Notes under the pieces: model-generated
The model's input: only the letters and a program-made list of their open reading frames with translations
Told to the model about the DNA's origin: nothing
The model's database searches: none
Shown here: one piece after another, positions 22,961 through 29,684 of the stretch
How positions within the stretch are numbered: position 1 is the stretch's first letter
Layout of the letters: every line of letters begins with the position of its first letter
Made by a program: the position numbers and the translations under genes
Origin: Curtobacterium sp. MCBD17_013
GTDB taxonomy: Bacteria; Actinomycetota; Actinomycetes; Actinomycetales; Microbacteriaceae
Assembly: GCF_003234565.1 (NCBI RefSeq)
Contig: NZ_QKTU01000021.1
Coordinates: 1-33,793 of the forward strand
Direction of reading: 5' to 3'
Length of the DNA: 33,793 bases

Positions 22961-24409
22961 GTGGTCGATGCGGTCGTGGTCGGTGCCGGACCGAACGGGC
23001 TGGCCGCAGCCGTGACCCTCGCGCGCGCCGGACTCGCCGTCACCGTGTACGAGCGGAACGACACGATCGGCGGGGGTGCGCGGACCAAGGAGCTCACCGA
23101 GCCGGGGTTCCTCCACGACGTCTGCTCGGCCGTGCACCCGATGGCGCTCCAGTCCGAGTTCTTCCGTCGATTCGGCATGGAGGACCGGATCGAGCTCCGC
23201 CTGCCCGAGGTCCAGTTCGGACATCCCCTCGACGCCGGTCGTGCCGGGCTCGCGTACCGGGACATCGACCGGACGGCTGACGGACTCGGGATCGACGGCC
23301 GCGCGTACCGCGACCTCATGGGTCCGCTCGCGCGTCACGCCGACGAGGTCTCCGACTTCGCGACGAACGCGCTGCTGCACGTGCCGCGCCACCCGGTGAC
23401 GGTCCTGCGCTTCGGGCTGCGTGCCCTCGAGCAGGGCACCGCACTGTGGAACCGCCGGTTCCAGGACATCGTGGCGCCCGCGATGATCACCGGCGTCGCC
23501 TCGCACTCGATCCAGCGGATGCCGTCGCTCGCCACGGCCGCGGCCGCGTTGTCGCTCGGTGTCTACGCGCACGCCAGGGGGTGGCCGGTACCGATCGGGG
23601 GGAGCCAGGCGATCGTGGACGCGCTGGCGGCCGACCTCGTCGCGCATGGCGGGACGATCGAGGTCGACACCGAGGTCCAGCGCATCGAGGACCTCCCCGA
23701 CGCCCGCGCGGTGCTGTTCGACACGAGCGCGCAGGGCATGCGTCGGATCGCCGGGTCGCGCCTCCCGTCCTCCTACCAGCGAGCGCTGCGGCGCTTCCGG
23801 TTCGGCAACGCGGCCGCCAAGGTCGACTTCGCACTGTCCGACCCCGTGCCGTGGACGAACCCCGGCCTCCGGAAGGCGGGCACCGTCCACATCGGCGGAA
23901 CCCGCGCCGAGATCGCCGCCGCCGAGCGCGCGGTGTCCCAAGGCCGCCGCCACGACCACCCGTACGTGCTCGGGTCGGAACCGACGGTGGTCGACCCGAG
24001 TCGCGCGCCCGAGGGCAAGCACGTGTTCTGGGCCTACGCGCACGTGCCGGCGGGTTCCCAGCACGACGAGACCGAGGCCATCATCCGGCAGATCGAGCGC
24101 TTCGCCCCGGGGTTCCGGGACACGATCATCGCCAGCTCCAGCCGGACGGCGGTCGAGATGGAGCAGTACAACCCGAACTACGTCGGCGGCGACATCGCCG
24201 CGGGTGCGGCCACCTTCGGGCAACTCGTCCGGCGCCCCACGCTGTCGCCCGATCCCTGGCGCACACCGGCCGACGGCGTGTACCTGTGTTCCGAGTCCGC
24301 CGCTCCCGGTCCCGGCGTCCACGGCATGGCCGGCTGGCACGCCGCACGGAGCGCCCTGCGGCACACGTTCCACCTGTCCGAGGACGTCGATCTGTCCCCT
24401 CGGCCCTGA
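22961..24409 (+). CDS. Phytoene-dehydrogenase-like FAD oxidoreductase
   Basis: A 482-residue protein. Its N-terminus VDAVVVGAGPNGLAAAVTLARAG contains the FAD-binding GxGxxG (8-13). The next part is YERNDTIGGGARTKELTEPGFLHDVCSAVHPM, typical of phytoene-desaturase-related NAD(P)/FAD proteins (COG1233). A second region is WPVPIGGSQAIVDALAADL, and the C-terminus carries VYLCSESAAPGPGVHGMAGWHAARSAL, the closing FAD contact. Relatives desaturate or isomerise polyenes, but many single-copy actinobacterial members have no known substrate. No other carotenoid gene is here, so a carotenoid role should not be assumed. The GTG with AAGGGAG fixes the start. It lies 13 bases upstream of an SRPBCC gene and is surely co-transcribed with it. 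Confidence 0.87.
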   Translation: MVDAVVVGAGPNGLAAAVTLARAGLAVTVYERNDTIGGGARTKELTEPGFLHDVCSAVHPMALQSEFFRRFGMEDRIELRLPEVQFGHPLDAGRAGLAYRDIDRTADGLGIDGRAYRDLMGPLARHADEVSDFATNALLHVPRHPVTVLRFGLRALEQGTALWNRRFQDIVAPAMITGVASHSIQRMPSLATAAAALSLGVYAHARGWPVPIGGSQAIVDALAADLVAHGGTIEVDTEVQRIEDLPDARAVLFDTSAQGMRRIAGSRLPSSYQRALRRFRFGNAAAKVDFALSDPVPWTNPGLRKAGTVHIGGTRAEIAAAERAVSQGRRHDHPYVLGSEPTVVDPSRAPEGKHVFWAYAHVPAGSQHDETEAIIRQIERFAPGFRDTIIASSSRTAVEMEQYNPNYVGGDIAAGAATFGQLVRRPTLSPDPWRTPADGVYLCSESAAPGPGVHGMAGWHAARSALRHTFHLSEDVDLSPRP

Positions 24410-24422
24410 GAAGGAGGTCCCC

Positions 24423-24887
24423 ATGGCCCGCAACGTCCGAGTCTTCGAATGCCCGCCGGAGGCCGTGTTCGACGTGTTCCGCGACGGCTGGTTGTTCCCC
24501 GTCTGGGTGGTGGGGGCCTCCCGGATGCGTGCGCTCGACCGCAGCTGGCCGGCGGAGGGTGCCCGGATCCACCACTCGTTCGGCTCCTGGCCGTTCCTCA
24601 TCGACGACACGACGTCCATGCTCGAGTGGGATCCGCCGTACCGCATGCGCATCCAGGCGCGCGGTTGGCCGCTCGGGGAGGCCCAGGTCGAGTTGACCGT
24701 CGAACCGCACCGCCGCGGGTGCAAGGTGACGATCCGCGAGAACCCGAGCAAGGGTCCCGGCACCCTCGTACCGGGCTTCGTGATGCAGCCGATGCTGTTC
24801 CTCCGGAACATCGAGACCCTGCGTCGGCTCGGTCTCGTGGCGGTCGGCCGATGGGCGCTTCGGACCGGCGCTGAGCCCGGGGCCTGA
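24423..24887 (+). CDS. SRPBCC-family protein (START-like lipid/polyketide-binding fold)
   Basis: A 154-residue protein. It starts ARNVRVFECPPEAVFDVFRDGWLFPVWVVG, the first strand and V-shaped helices of the SRPBCC fold. SMLEWDPPYRMRIQARGWPLGEAQVELTV is the curved sheet, and the long C-terminal helix is PGFVMQPMLFLRNIETLRRLGLVAVGRWA. These folds hold a hydrophobic ligand in a deep cavity and serve as cyclases, hydroxylase parts or lipid carriers. It has the best Shine-Dalgarno in the window (AAGGAGGT, 24411-24418), so it is probably made in greater amount than the oxidoreductase before it. Pairing suggests it binds that enzyme's substrate or product. Confidence 0.85.
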   Translation: MARNVRVFECPPEAVFDVFRDGWLFPVWVVGASRMRALDRSWPAEGARIHHSFGSWPFLIDDTTSMLEWDPPYRMRIQARGWPLGEAQVELTVEPHRRGCKVTIRENPSKGPGTLVPGFVMQPMLFLRNIETLRRLGLVAVGRWALRTGAEPGA

Positions 24888-24928
24888 GTGCGGCGGTCAA
24901 CCCGAGTGTCCGCACCGGACGCACGCAA

Positions 24929-24934
24929 TACGGT
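24929..24934 (+). promoter_or_regulatory. -10 box of a leaderless promoter
   Basis: TACGGT ends exactly six bases before the ATG of the AraC-type gene, with no Shine-Dalgarno. The gene therefore probably has its own leaderless transcript despite sitting only 53 bases after the SRPBCC gene. Confidence 0.55.
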
Positions 24935-24940
24935 TGCACG

Positions 24941-25726
24941 ATGGGGTCGAACAGCGAGGATCTCGGATCGGGATCCGGTTCGGTCGTGCTGTCGCGCCCG
25001 GTCCGTGCAGCGATCCGGTTCATCCGCGAGAACGCGCGCTCGCACATCCGCCTGCAGGACATCGCCGCAGCGTCGGTCCTGACCCCGCGCGGCCTGCAGG
25101 CAGCGTTCCAGCGCGAGGTCGACGTGTCGCCGATGGAGTACCTGCGCAGCGTCCGGCTCGAGGGCGTGCACCGTGACCTCCGGAACGCCGAGCCGGGTCA
25201 GCGGTTGACCGTCGCCGAGGTCGCCCGGCGCTGGCGGTTCAGCAACGTGGGCCGCATGGCGACCGCGTACCGCTCGGTGTACGGCATCGCGCCGAGCACG
25301 ACGCTCCGCTTCCTGTCCGGCGAGGACATGGACGGCCGTACCGCTCCCGTGGACGTGGCCGGTGTCGCGCGTGAGGACCGGCCCCATTTCCGTCTCGTGC
25401 TCGACTGCGAGGTCGAGATCGACGACGCCGACGTGATGCGCGCCAGCATCGACGAACAGGTCGACCAGGGCCAGCGCGCATGGCCGGGCTACCGGCCCTC
25501 GGGCGGCGTCGACGACCTGGTCGCGTTCGTGCTCGGCCGTGCGCTCCGCCGAGCGGCCTCCGACGTCGAGGGCATCACGTTACGTTCCGTGAACCCCATG
25601 GTCCGTGTTCCCGACCCGCAGGGTGACTACCCGTCGGCGGAGCTCCCCTCGTGGGCCGGCGCGGCTCCCGACGAGCACCTCGACGGCGACCACGAGGCGA
25701 GCGACCCGCTGGAGGAGACCGCATGA
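24941..25726 (+). CDS. AraC-family HTH protein with a novel C-terminal part
   Basis: A 261-residue protein. The two-helix-turn-helix AraC DNA-binding domain is near the N-terminus (about 18-125): VRAAIRFIRENARSHIRLQDIAAASVLTPRGLQAAFQREVDVSPMEYLR, then AEVARRWRFSNVGRMATAYRSVYGIAPS. Most AraC proteins carry this domain at the C-terminus, so the order is reversed. The C-terminal half, with FRLVLDCEVEIDDADVMRASIDEQ and VDDLVAFVLGRALRRAASDVEGI, has no fold that I recognise and could sense a signal or bind a partner. The ATG is leaderless from TACGGT. The stop overlaps the GAF-ANTAR gene by 4 bases, so the two are made together. Confidence 0.85.
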   Translation: MGSNSEDLGSGSGSVVLSRPVRAAIRFIRENARSHIRLQDIAAASVLTPRGLQAAFQREVDVSPMEYLRSVRLEGVHRDLRNAEPGQRLTVAEVARRWRFSNVGRMATAYRSVYGIAPSTTLRFLSGEDMDGRTAPVDVAGVAREDRPHFRLVLDCEVEIDDADVMRASIDEQVDQGQRAWPGYRPSGGVDDLVAFVLGRALRRAASDVEGITLRSVNPMVRVPDPQGDYPSAELPSWAGAAPDEHLDGDHEASDPLEETA

Positions 25727-26433
25727 GTGGCGAGTTCGAGCGAACCCTCAGCGCACTCCGGTCCGGGCGTGTACGGGACGCGGACCTCAGCGTCCCGTTC
25801 GTGCGGCTGCTCCCCGTCCGAGGGTGCTCCGTCTCGTCGTTCGGGGTCCCGTTCGGCAACGAGACCATCTCGGCGTCGGACATCACGGCGTCCCGGATCG
25901 ACGAGATCCAGTTCGACCTGCACGAGGGCCCCTGCTGGGAGGCGATCCGGCGTGCGCAGCCGGTCCTCGAGGACGACTTCCGACACCGCGCCTCGCGGTC
26001 GTGGCCCGCGTTCACCGAAGCAGTCGGGCACGAGGCCGTCGGCGCGCTGTTCGCGTTCCCCGTCATGTTCGGACCGCTCCGACTCGGTGCGGTGGACCTG
26101 TACGCGCCGGAGCCGACCCCCCTCGAGCCGGAGCAGGTCGAGCAGGCGAGCCTGCTCTCCACCGCGGTGGGCCGGCGGATCCTCCAGCGGTCCATCGCGT
26201 CGATCGGCGTCGGCGGGGCGGTGCTCGACCGCACGCCGTCCTCGCGCCGGATGGTCCACCAGGCGACGGGCGTCGTGCTGGCGCAGCTCGACATCACCGC
26301 GGAGGACGCCTACCTGCTCCTCCAGGGGCACGCCTTCGCGCGACGCCGACCGACGCGCGAGATCGCCGAGGACGTCCTCAGCGGGAAACTCCGCTTCGAG
26401 CGCCGCGGCGGACTCATCGAGGAGTCGGAGTGA
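25723..26433 (+). CDS. GAF-ANTAR response regulator (RNA-binding antiterminator)
   Basis: A 236-residue protein. The first 160 residues form a GAF-type sensor domain (FGVPFGNETISASD, IQFDLHEGPCWEAIRRAQPV, GAVDLYAPEP). The last part (about 176-219) is an ANTAR domain: RMVHQATGVVLAQLDITAEDAYLLLQGHAFARRRPTREIAEDVL. Its pattern Q-A-x-G followed by A-Y-x-x-L-x-x-x-A matches ANTAR, which binds paired hairpins with hexanucleotide loops in nascent mRNA and prevents termination. Two Cys are in the GAF part (35, 71). What it senses and the RNA it controls are unknown. It has Shine-Dalgarno GGAGGAG and overlaps the AraC-type gene. Confidence 0.88.
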   Translation: MSGEFERTLSALRSGRVRDADLSVPFVRLLPVRGCSVSSFGVPFGNETISASDITASRIDEIQFDLHEGPCWEAIRRAQPVLEDDFRHRASRSWPAFTEAVGHEAVGALFAFPVMFGPLRLGAVDLYAPEPTPLEPEQVEQASLLSTAVGRRILQRSIASIGVGGAVLDRTPSSRRMVHQATGVVLAQLDITAEDAYLLLQGHAFARRRPTREIAEDVLSGKLRFERRGGLIEESE

Positions 26434-26463
26434 ACCCGGATCAGCGCCGGGGCGTGGCGGACT

Positions 26464-26481
26464 CCGCGCGGCACCGCGCGG
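26464..26481. terminator. Short GC hairpin between convergent genes
   Basis: CCGCGCG-GCAC-CGCGCGG forms a 7-bp stem with a 4-base loop in the 90-bp gap between the GAF-ANTAR and shikimate-dehydrogenase-like genes. No T-tract. Confidence 0.4.
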
Positions 26482-26523
26482 TGGCGTCGCCCCGCGTCCG
26501 CTGGGACGGGCTTCCGCCGGCGG

Positions 26524-27342
26524 TCACTCCGCGCGGCTGAAGGCCGACGCGCGCGCCACCTGGTCCGCGGTCAAGGCGACGCCCGTGTACCGCTCGAACT
26601 GCCGGGCGGCCTGGAGCGCGATCACCTCGGCGCCCGTGATGAGGTGCCTCCCGGCGACACGGGCGGCGGCGACGAGTGGTGTCTCCGCCGGGAAGGCCAC
26701 GACGTCGACCACCGTGTGCGCGTCGGCGATGCGCTCCTCGGGGAACGCGAGCTCGCCGGCGGCGTCGCCGTGCATGCCGATCGGCGTGACGTTCACGAGG
26801 ACGTCGGCGTGTCCGGCCCCGGCGCCGTCGGCGAGCCATCGGTAGCCGTACCGCTCCGCCAGTGCGGTGCCCGTGTCCCGGTTCCGTGCCACGACGGTGA
26901 GGTCGTCGAACCCCCTGCCGCGGAACGCCGCGACGACCGCCTTCGCCATCCCACCGGACCCGCGGAGCAGGACCGAGGAGCGGGGGTCCACGCCGTGGTC
27001 GGCGAGCAGGGCGGCGACCGCCTCGTAGTCGGTGTTCGACGCCGTCAGCACGCCGTCGTCGTTGACGACGGTGTTGACGGAGTCGATCGCGGCCGCGGAC
27101 GGTTCGAGCGTGTCGACGAGCGGGATGATCGCCTCCTTGTACGGCATGGACACCGAGCACCCGCGGATGCCGAGCGCGCGGATGCCGCGGACCGCGCCCT
27201 CGAGATCGGTGGTCGTGAACGCCTTGTACACGAAGTCGAGGCCGAGCTCGTCGTAGAGGAAGTTGTGGAAGCGGGTCCCGATGTTGCTCGGGCGACCGGC
27301 GAGCGACATGCACACCTGCATGTCCTTGTGGAGGATCGGCAT
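26524..27342 (-). CDS. Shikimate/quinate 5-dehydrogenase-like protein
   Basis: A 272-residue protein with the AroE fold. It starts PILHKDMQVCMSLAGRPSNIGTRFHN. The catalytic-lysine segment is CSVSMPYKE, with Lys69, and the Asp of SNTDYE (105) is the partner. The nucleotide-binding loop is LLRGSGGMAKAVVAAF. C-terminal VDVVAFPAETPLVAAAR and GAEVIALQAARQFERYTG complete the match. True AroE proteins have N-V-T-x-P-x-K-x before the lysine, here S-V-S-M-P-Y-K, so this belongs to a diverged paralogue group. It may act on shikimate, quinate or another polyol acid with NAD(P). The genome's normal AroE is expected elsewhere. It lies 42 bases downstream of the GNAT gene on the same strand. Confidence 0.85.
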   Translation of the reverse strand: MPILHKDMQVCMSLAGRPSNIGTRFHNFLYDELGLDFVYKAFTTTDLEGAVRGIRALGIRGCSVSMPYKEAIIPLVDTLEPSAAAIDSVNTVVNDDGVLTASNTDYEAVAALLADHGVDPRSSVLLRGSGGMAKAVVAAFRGRGFDDLTVVARNRDTGTALAERYGYRWLADGAGAGHADVLVNVTPIGMHGDAAGELAFPEERIADAHTVVDVVAFPAETPLVAAARVAGRHLITGAEVIALQAARQFERYTGVALTADQVARASAFSRAE

Positions 27343-27384
27343 GGTCCCAGCATGCCCGGCGCGGAACGAGGGGGCGGGGACCGG

Positions 27385-27885
27385 TCAGGAAGCCAGGGTG
27401 CGGGCCACGCGCAGGTACTCCGGGTGCTCCGGATCGCGCTCGGTGGGGCGGAAGCCGACGCGCGCGTAGGCCCGCAGCGCGGGTTCGTTGCCCGGGACGA
27501 CGAACAGGGCGACCTCCTCCATGCCGATCGACCGGGCCGCGTCGAGGGCGAGCTCGAGCATCGGGGTCGACAGGCCCCGGCCGCGCTGCCCGGGTGCCAG
27601 GGCGATCCGAGCCAGGCGCCCCGTGGTCGGGGTGACGAGCGCGGTCTCGACGTGGCCGAGCACGGCGTCGGGGGCCTCGACGGCGGTGACGGTCCATGCC
27701 CGGCGACTCGGATCGTCGATCGAGGCGAGGAGCGCGGCCGCGGTGTACGGCCAGGGCGCACCCGTCCCGGCGAACGCGGAGGCCTGCTCCGGGGTCGTGA
27801 ACCAGGTCACGACGACGGCGGCGTCGGCGGGCGTGAACGGGCGGAGCGCGAGGACGGGTTGCGGCGGTGCGGTCATCTCGGACAT
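27385..27885 (-). CDS. GNAT-family N-acetyltransferase
   Basis: A 166-residue protein with the GNAT fold. It starts ALRPFTPADAAVVVTWF and has LARIALAPGQRGRGLSTPML, where Q-R-G-R-G-L is the acetyl-CoA pyrophosphate loop. The end is EEVALFVVPGNEPALRAYARVGFRPTERD, the usual closing strands. It transfers an acetyl group to an amine; the acceptor is unknown. An ATG three codons downstream is possible, but TACGTT (27900-27895) ends nine bases before this ATG, so the transcript would have almost no leader and this start is preferred. It is divergent from the peptide-importer operon. Confidence 0.82.
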   Translation of the reverse strand: MSEMTAPPQPVLALRPFTPADAAVVVTWFTTPEQASAFAGTGAPWPYTAAALLASIDDPSRRAWTVTAVEAPDAVLGHVETALVTPTTGRLARIALAPGQRGRGLSTPMLELALDAARSIGMEEVALFVVPGNEPALRAYARVGFRPTERDPEHPEYLRVARTLAS

Positions 27886-27889
27886 CGTC

Positions 27890-27931
27890 TTACAAACGTA
27901 ACAAATCGGAAAAGAACTGCCCTTACTGTAA
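27890..27931. promoter_or_regulatory. AT-richer divergent promoter region with two TTAC/GTAA dyads
   Basis: TTAC-AAAC-GTAA (27890-27901) and TTAC-T-GTAA (27923-27931) lie in the most AT-rich stretch of the window. The first covers the GNAT gene's -10 box (TACGTT). The second contains a possible -10 (TACTGT, 27924-27929) for the binding-protein gene, with a leader of about 100 bases. They could be operators for a shared regulator; the dyads are short and the role uncertain. Confidence 0.4.
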
Positions 27932-28035
27932 TCATCACTACGGATCGCGCCGCCTCCGGACGGCACCGGTCCTCCCCGCACCGCTCCCGAGTCCGAAGAC
28001 CGGCGTCGTCCGACGTCGGGGAAGTGAAGAGGCAC

Positions 28036-29586
28036 ATGAAGCAACGCACCCGCGTCGCGGTCGCCGCCGTCGCCGCCGCAGCGGCGGTCGTCGTCGCCGT
28101 CGGCACCGGCGGCGCCACCGCGTCCGCAGCCACCACGAAGGGCGGCACGCTGACGATCGCCCGGTCCGCCGACATCATCTCGATGGACAACACGACCACG
28201 TTCGACAACAACTCCATCCACGTGCAGCAGCAGATCATGGAGCCGCTGTTCAACGTCAGCGCGAACGGCAAGAAGCTCACCCCGTGGCTCGCCAAGAGCT
28301 ACTCGATCTCGTCGGACAAGCTCGACTACACGATCCACCTCCGCAAGGGCGTCGAGTTCTCGAACGGTGACCCGGTCACGGCCAAGGACGTCAAGTTCTC
28401 GCTCGACGCGGACACCGCCACGGGCTCGAGCGGCTGGGGGTACATCAACGCCGCGATCGACAACGTCACGGCCGTCGACGACGCGACCATCGACATCCAC
28501 CTCAAGCACGCATGGGCCCCGCTCATCGCCGACCTCTCGCTGTTCAGCAACGCGATCGTCCCCGACAACTACGGCGGCGAGACGAAGGAGCAGTTCTACA
28601 CGCACCCGGTCGGCACCGGCCCGTACAAGTGGAGCTCGTGGAAGAAGGGCCAGTCGCTGACCCTCGTCAAGAACACGCACTACTGGCAGAAGGGCAAGCC
28701 GCACCTGAACAAGATCGTGTTCACGGTGGTCCCCGACGCGAACACCCGGAAGCTCCAGCTCCAGGGCGGTCAGATCGACGTCGACGACACGCCGGACTGG
28801 TCGAGCCTGTCCTCGCTCGCGAGCGCGTCGGGCGTGGCCGCCAAGACCTTCAAGTCGACGCAGATCGACTACATCGCCTTCAATCAGAAGCGCAAGCCGT
28901 TCGACGACGTGCACGTCCGCCGTGCCATCGCGTACGCCATCGACCGCAAGGCCATGGTCAAGGCGATCCTGTTCGGGCACGGGTCGGTCGCGAACTCGCT
29001 GCTCTCCCCGGGGACGCCGTACTACGACAAGAACGCCCACGGCCCGACGTACAACGTGAAGAAGGCCAAGGCCGAGCTCAAGCAGTCGTCGCAGCCGAGT
29101 GGCTTCACGACGACGCTGCTCATCCGCTCCGGTGACCCGAACGAGACGTCGATCGCGCAGATCATGCAGTCCGAGCTCAAGAAGATCGGCATCACCATGA
29201 AGATCAAGCAGCTCGACCCGACCGCGAACAAGCAGGCTCGGCTCGCGGGCGACTTCGACATGGCGTGGTCCGCGTGGACGATGGACATCCCGGACCCCGA
29301 CGAGTGGACCTCGTTCGCGGTCGACCCCAACGGTGGCTCGAACTCGGCGTTCACGAACTACGACAACGCCGCGGTGGTCAAGCTCAACAGCCAGGCCCAG
29401 CAGTCGGTCGTGTCGAGCAAGCGCAAGGCGCTGTACGCCCAGCTGCAGCAGCAGACCGGCGACGACGCGTTCCTCGCGTACCTGTACTACTCGCCGTACG
29501 TCTACGGGATCTCGGACAAGGTGTCCGGATTCCACGTGACGCCCCTCGGGAACTTCCAGCTCGAGAACGTCAAGAAGCAGTCCTGA
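28036..29586 (+). CDS. ABC peptide importer, substrate-binding protein (family 5)
   Basis: A 516-residue DppA/OppA-type binding protein. The signal peptide MKQRTRVAVAAVAAAAAVVV ends near ATASA|ATT and contains no cysteine, so there is no lipobox. The mature part has the family 5 pattern: GGTLTIARSADIISMDNTTTFDN, IMEPLFNVSANGKKLTPWLAKSY, YTIHLRKGVEFSNGDPVTAKDVKFSLD, HPVGTGPYKWSSW, and FNQKRKPFDDVHVRRAIAYAIDRKAMV. It should bind oligopeptides or a similar solute outside the cell and hand it to the two permeases downstream. The frame is open far upstream, but the signal peptide and GAAGAGG Shine-Dalgarno fix the ATG. The mature part is unusually Lys-rich for this genome. Confidence 0.92.
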   Translation: MKQRTRVAVAAVAAAAAVVVAVGTGGATASAATTKGGTLTIARSADIISMDNTTTFDNNSIHVQQQIMEPLFNVSANGKKLTPWLAKSYSISSDKLDYTIHLRKGVEFSNGDPVTAKDVKFSLDADTATGSSGWGYINAAIDNVTAVDDATIDIHLKHAWAPLIADLSLFSNAIVPDNYGGETKEQFYTHPVGTGPYKWSSWKKGQSLTLVKNTHYWQKGKPHLNKIVFTVVPDANTRKLQLQGGQIDVDDTPDWSSLSSLASASGVAAKTFKSTQIDYIAFNQKRKPFDDVHVRRAIAYAIDRKAMVKAILFGHGSVANSLLSPGTPYYDKNAHGPTYNVKKAKAELKQSSQPSGFTTTLLIRSGDPNETSIAQIMQSELKKIGITMKIKQLDPTANKQARLAGDFDMAWSAWTMDIPDPDEWTSFAVDPNGGSNSAFTNYDNAAVVKLNSQAQQSVVSSKRKALYAQLQQQTGDDAFLAYLYYSPYVYGISDKVSGFHVTPLGNFQLENVKKQS

Positions 29587-29599
29587 CGGACTGACCGGC

Positions 29600-29632
29600 G
29601 GGAGGGCCGGGTCGTCTCGACCCGGCCCTCCC
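29600..29632 (+). terminator. Perfect 15-bp hairpin between binding protein and permease genes
   Basis: GGGAGGGCCGGGTCG pairs exactly with CGACCCGGCCCTCCC across a 3-base loop (TCT), 14 bases after the stop. There is no T-tract. In ABC operons such a hairpin usually lets only part of transcription continue, so the binding protein outnumbers the permeases; it may also protect the 3' end of its mRNA. Confidence 0.7.
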
Positions 29633-29684
29633 AGTCGGGGCCCACCGGCCCCCATCCACACCCGCCCCCTGCGGAAGGCACCCC

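Noticed and set aside
22961..24409. Carotenoid desaturase
   Set aside because: Only the broad phytoene-dehydrogenase-like family can be claimed. No phytoene synthase, GGPP synthase or cyclase gene is nearby.
22895..25387. An 830-codon open frame on the minus strand
   Set aside because: Antisense to the FAD oxidoreductase, SRPBCC and AraC genes; composition typical of a shadow frame.
26644..28035. Long upstream extension of the peptide-binding protein
   Set aside because: It lies antisense to the shikimate-dehydrogenase-like and GNAT genes; the signal peptide and Shine-Dalgarno fix the start at 28036.
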